Assembly (NCBI GenBank): GCA_020439725.1
Contig: JAGQSE010000018.1
Location: 1-9,354 of the forward strand
Direction: 5' to 3'
DNA: 9,354 bases
Source: Acidobacteriota bacterium
GTDB lineage: Bacteria > Acidobacteriota > Thermoanaerobaculia > Multivoradales > JAHZIX01
Positions within the stretch are counted from its first letter, which is position 1, and each line of letters starts with the position of its first letter. Made by a program: the position numbers and the translations under genes. The notes beneath the pieces were generated by a model. It was not told where the DNA came from. It saw only the letters and a list, made by a program, of their open reading frames with translations, and did no database searches. Positions 6,629 through 9,354 of the stretch are shown here, piece after piece.

Positions 6629-6634
6629 AGGCTC

Positions 6635-9354
6635 TTGATCGATTCCAGATGCGTGCGCTACCTCCCGAGGATCCTGGCCCTGGCCTGGATGCTCACTCCA
6701 CTCCTCTTCCCCGTCTCTGCCGAGGCCCAGGCCTGCTCGAATGTCGTCACCGCCGACGTGGTGGCGCTCGATCAGCCTTGGGCCTGGAACCGCTATGGCG
6801 CGATGGAGCCGCAGGGCATGATTTACGCCCTGCGCCACGACGTCGTGCCGGCGAGCCACAACCCCAAGGACCCGGGCGAGTGCTACGCGGGCACCCTCAA
6901 GGCCGGTGAGGTCAAGCTGCGCGAGGACAAGCGGCCGCGGCCGCTGGTCCTGCGGGTCAACGCGGGCGACTGCCTGCGAGTCGAGTTCGAAAACCTGCTG
7001 GCCCCGACGCCGGCCGACGAGGAGCAGCCCCATACCCGGGCCGCGTCGTTCCACATCGTCGGTCTCGAGCTGCGCAACGTCATCGCCGACGCCGGCGCCA
7101 ACGTCGGGCAGAACGGCCCCGCCGGCAACGGCATCGTCGACCCCGGCGACTCGATCGTCTACGAGTTCTATGCCGCCCACGAGGGAACGTTCGTGGTCCA
7201 CAGCATGGGTGCCCCGGTCGGCGGTGAAGGCGACGCGGGTTCCATCGGCACCGGTCTCTTCGGTGCGGTGACCGTCGAGCCGGCGGGCGCCGAGTGGTAC
7301 CGCAGCCAGGTCACCGAGGCCATCCTCGAAAGCACCCGCACCGACGATCTCACGAGCTACCCGGTGATCGACTACGCCGAGCGCTACACCGCCGCGGAGG
7401 ACTGTCTGCGGCAGGGCCTGCCCAAGCTGCGGATGCTCGACTCGCTGACCCAGGAGATCGCCCACTCCGACCTGACGGCGATCATCACCGGTCGCGACGG
7501 TGGGGATTTCAGCGCCCCATATCCCAGGTCGACCGACGTCTATCCGAACCGGCGAGAGCCCTTCCGCGAGTTCACGATCATCTTCCACGACGAGATCGCC
7601 GCGGTGCAGGCCTTCCCGCAGTTCTACGACGACGAGCTCGAGTTCACCCTGCACAGCGCCAGGGACGCCTTCGCCATCAACTACGGCACCGGCGGCATCG
7701 GCGCCGAGATCCTGGCCAACCGTCTGGGCGTCGGCCCGGTCCACGAGTGCGCCGAGTGTCTCTACGAGGAGTTCTTCCTGAGCTCCTGGGCGGTCGGCGA
7801 TCCGTCGATGGTGGTCGACATCCCGGCCAACGCGCCCTGCGACTTCGACACCCTCGACCCGGATCCGGCGACGGGCATCGAGCCCTGCGAGCCCGACCAG
7901 GGACCCAAGGCGACGATGGCGCTTTACCCCGACGATCCCTCGAACGTCTACCACAGCTACCTGAACGACCACGTCAAGTTCAGAAACCTCCACGCGGGCT
8001 CCGACGACCACCACGTCTTCCACCTCCACGCCCACCAGTGGATGCGCTCGCCCCTCGATCCCGACTCGACCTATCTCGACAGCCAGGCCATCGGCCAGGG
8101 CAGCGCCTTCACCTATGAGATCGCCTACGAGGGCAGCGGCAACCGCAACAAGACCGTGGGCGACTCGATCTTCCACTGCCACTTCTATCCCCACTTCGCC
8201 CAGGGCATGTGGTCGTTGTGGCGCGTCCACGACGTCCTCGAGCTGGGGACCGAGCTCGACGGCGAGGGACGCCCGGCGCTGGGCTCCCGAGCCCTTCCCG
8301 ACGGCGAGATCGACGCCGGCACCCCGATCCCCGGCCTGGTGCCGATCCCCAACCAGCCGATGCCGGTGCTGCCGGCGCCGGTACAGATCGTCGCCGGCGA
8401 GGTCGACATCATCGACGACATCGACAAGCTGCGCGAGGCGCTCAAGGCCGGTGACCGCGACTGGATCTTCCCGGGCTACCCGTTCTTCATCCCGGGCATC
8501 TCGGGCCACCGGCCGCCGCATCCGCCCCTCGACACCCTCGACGACGGCGGTCTGGCCCGGCACGTGGTCTCGGGACCGGGTCTCGCGACCCATCATGAGA
8601 CCCGCCTCGATTTCTCGAAGCATCTGGTCTCGATGCCCGTCGAGCCTCGCGACGAGGCCGGCGAGCCGGTCGAGAAGCTGGCCATGGAGTTCCACCACAA
8701 CCCGACGGGATACCAGCAGCCGCTGCCCAACGGCTCGCCGACGCTCAAGACCTTCGCGCTCAACAAGGCGAAGGCGGTCTCCGGCGCGCCCTACGCCGAT
8801 CCCTGCGTCACCGACGCCGGGGCCCCGATCAACGACCTCCGGACCTACAAGGCCGCGAACATCCAGCTCGACATCGTGCTCAACAAGTCCGGCTGGCACT
8901 TCCCGCAGCAGCGCATCATCACGCTGCTCGAGGACGTCCAGCCGACCCTCAACGGTACGCGCACCCCGGAACCGTTCTTCTTCCGCGCCCACAGCGGACA
9001 GTGCATCGAGTTCCAGAGCACCAACCTGGTCCCCGACGAGTACGAGCTCGACGACTTCCAGGTCCGCACCCCCACCGACATCCTCGGTCAGCACATCCAC
9101 CTGGTGAAGTTCGACGTCACCTCCTCCGACGGCGGCGGCAACGGCTTCAACTACGAGGACGGCACCTTCAGCCCCGAGGAGGTGCAGCGGCGCATCGCCG
9201 CGATTCGCACCTACAACGGGTGCGACGACGGCTCCACCGACTCGGAGCCCAGCTTCGAATGCCCCGAGGCGCGCCCGCACCCGACCTTTGGCTCGGGCCC
9301 GGACGTCAACTGCAACGGGCTGCCCGACTATCTGGGTGCGCAGACCACGGTCCA
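6635..9354 (+). CDS. large exported multicopper oxidase (3' end outside window)
   Basis: The frame from TTG 6635 is open for 906 codons to the window edge. A signal peptide (Arg-rich start, ILALAWMLTPLLFPV, cleavage after AEAQA near residue 33) sends it to the periplasm or beyond. Several cupredoxin domains follow. The first (about 40-215) has SFHIVGLE (H140) and GTFVVHSMG (H189), where active oxidases have HxHG and HSH; the second His is Val142 and Met191. A later domain has the full set HHVFHLHAHQW (H460, H463, H465, H467) and HCHFYPHFAQGM (H514, C515, H516, H520, M525), typical T1/T2/T3 copper ligands. A further cupredoxin-like domain (about 740-830) has GWHFPQQRI and GQHIHLVKFDV (H820, H822). 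Residues 890-898 (DVNCNGLPD) resemble a calcium-binding loop. The size and more than three domains recall very large oxidases such as manganese-oxidising MnxG. Substrate is unknown; the family assignment is firm. Confidence 0.88.
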   Translation, partial: MIDSRCVRYLPRILALAWMLTPLLFPVSAEAQACSNVVTADVVALDQPWAWNRYGAMEPQGMIYALRHDVVPASHNPKDPGECYAGTLKAGEVKLREDKRPRPLVLRVNAGDCLRVEFENLLAPTPADEEQPHTRAASFHIVGLELRNVIADAGANVGQNGPAGNGIVDPGDSIVYEFYAAHEGTFVVHSMGAPVGGEGDAGSIGTGLFGAVTVEPAGAEWYRSQVTEAILESTRTDDLTSYPVIDYAERYTAAEDCLRQGLPKLRMLDSLTQEIAHSDLTAIITGRDGGDFSAPYPRSTDVYPNRREPFREFTIIFHDEIAAVQAFPQFYDDELEFTLHSARDAFAINYGTGGIGAEILANRLGVGPVHECAECLYEEFFLSSWAVGDPSMVVDIPANAPCDFDTLDPDPATGIEPCEPDQGPKATMALYPDDPSNVYHSYLNDHVKFRNLHAGSDDHHVFHLHAHQWMRSPLDPDSTYLDSQAIGQGSAFTYEIAYEGSGNRNKTVGDSIFHCHFYPHFAQGMWSLWRVHDVLELGTELDGEGRPALGSRALPDGEIDAGTPIPGLVPIPNQPMPVLPAPVQIVAGEVDIIDDIDKLREALKAGDRDWIFPGYPFFIPGISGHRPPHPPLDTLDDGGLARHVVSGPGLATHHETRLDFSKHLVSMPVEPRDEAGEPVEKLAMEFHHNPTGYQQPLPNGSPTLKTFALNKAKAVSGAPYADPCVTDAGAPINDLRTYKAANIQLDIVLNKSGWHFPQQRIITLLEDVQPTLNGTRTPEPFFFRAHSGQCIEFQSTNLVPDEYELDDFQVRTPTDILGQHIHLVKFDVTSSDGGGNGFNYEDGTFSPEEVQRRIAAIRTYNGCDDGSTDSEPSFECPEARPHPTFGSGPDVNCNGLPDYLGAQTTV

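Larger units (their letters stand above)
6266..6634. other. 369-bp non-coding region upstream of the multicopper oxidase
   Basis: The stretch contains, in order, GC hairpins (6278-6315), a pyrimidine-rich run, an AT-rich island (about 6366-6427), and a leader of about 200 nt with strong inverted repeats. I see no RNA gene I recognise. The oxidase frame stays open upstream of the chosen start as far as 6425, including an ATG at 6494 with GAAGG 7 nt before it, so part of this region could be coding. The peptide it would give is charged and of low complexity, and would bury the signal peptide. Confidence 0.6.

Noticed and set aside
6728..6736. A lipobox at the end of the oxidase signal peptide (AQAC).
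   Set aside because: The -3 residue is Ala and -2 is Gln, which is a poor lipobox; an ordinary signal peptidase I site fits better.
6416..9280. A 954-codon open frame on the minus strand, opposite the oxidase.
   Set aside because: It lies fully antisense to a frame with clear cupredoxin motifs and a signal peptide. Its composition (rich in Val, Gly, Arg, Asp, no domain I recognise) is what GC-rich codons give when read backwards.

Overview
The window is very GC-rich, with strong G/C at third codon positions and many Leu-Glu/Leu-Asp CTCGAG and CTCGAC pairs. It reads as bacterial chromosome. The winged-helix/TolB-like/TPR membrane regulator, small secreted proteins of unknown function and a very large multicopper oxidase would fit Acidobacteriota (Thermoanaerobaculia-like) or a similar high-GC Gram-negative lineage. 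That placement is inference: no rRNA, tRNA or other marker gene is present, and I see no CRISPR array, insertion sequence or origin.

Left block (1-2659, + strand). The tail of a gene cut by the window edge, resembling a histidine kinase C-terminus, is followed after 35 nt by a cNMP-binding/CBS/DUF294 nucleotidyltransferase-like signalling protein. Six nt later comes a DnaQ-type 3'-5' exonuclease. This trio looks like one transcription unit. DUF294 plus DnaQ-like exonuclease is a pairing known beside acetate-permease/CrbS-type sensor genes. An 11-bp perfect GC hairpin (2695-2723) sits between this block and the convergent minus-strand genes.

Middle block (2749-6265). Two small exported proteins of unknown function are encoded in tandem on the minus strand (3580 to 2749). 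Divergent from them, across 150 bp, is an 844-residue one-component membrane regulator: an OmpR/PhoB-type winged helix, one transmembrane segment, then a TolB/FlgO-like domain and about nine TPR-like repeats outside the membrane. Four tandem 10-11 bp CGTCAA-like elements lie just upstream of the regulator and run into its Shine-Dalgarno sequence. They are a candidate operator for the regulator itself and possibly for the secreted pair.

Right block (6266-9354). A 369-bp non-coding stretch holds GC hairpins after the regulator, an AT-rich island (17 G/C in the 50 bases 6371-6420) with a 13-bp inverted repeat, and a leader with two mutually exclusive hairpins. It precedes a large exported multicopper oxidase that starts at TTG 6635 and runs off the right edge after 906 codons. 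One cupredoxin domain carries complete copper-binding motifs. The first domain has lost the second His of both of its HxH motifs. A late Asp/Asn-rich loop resembles a calcium-binding repeat.
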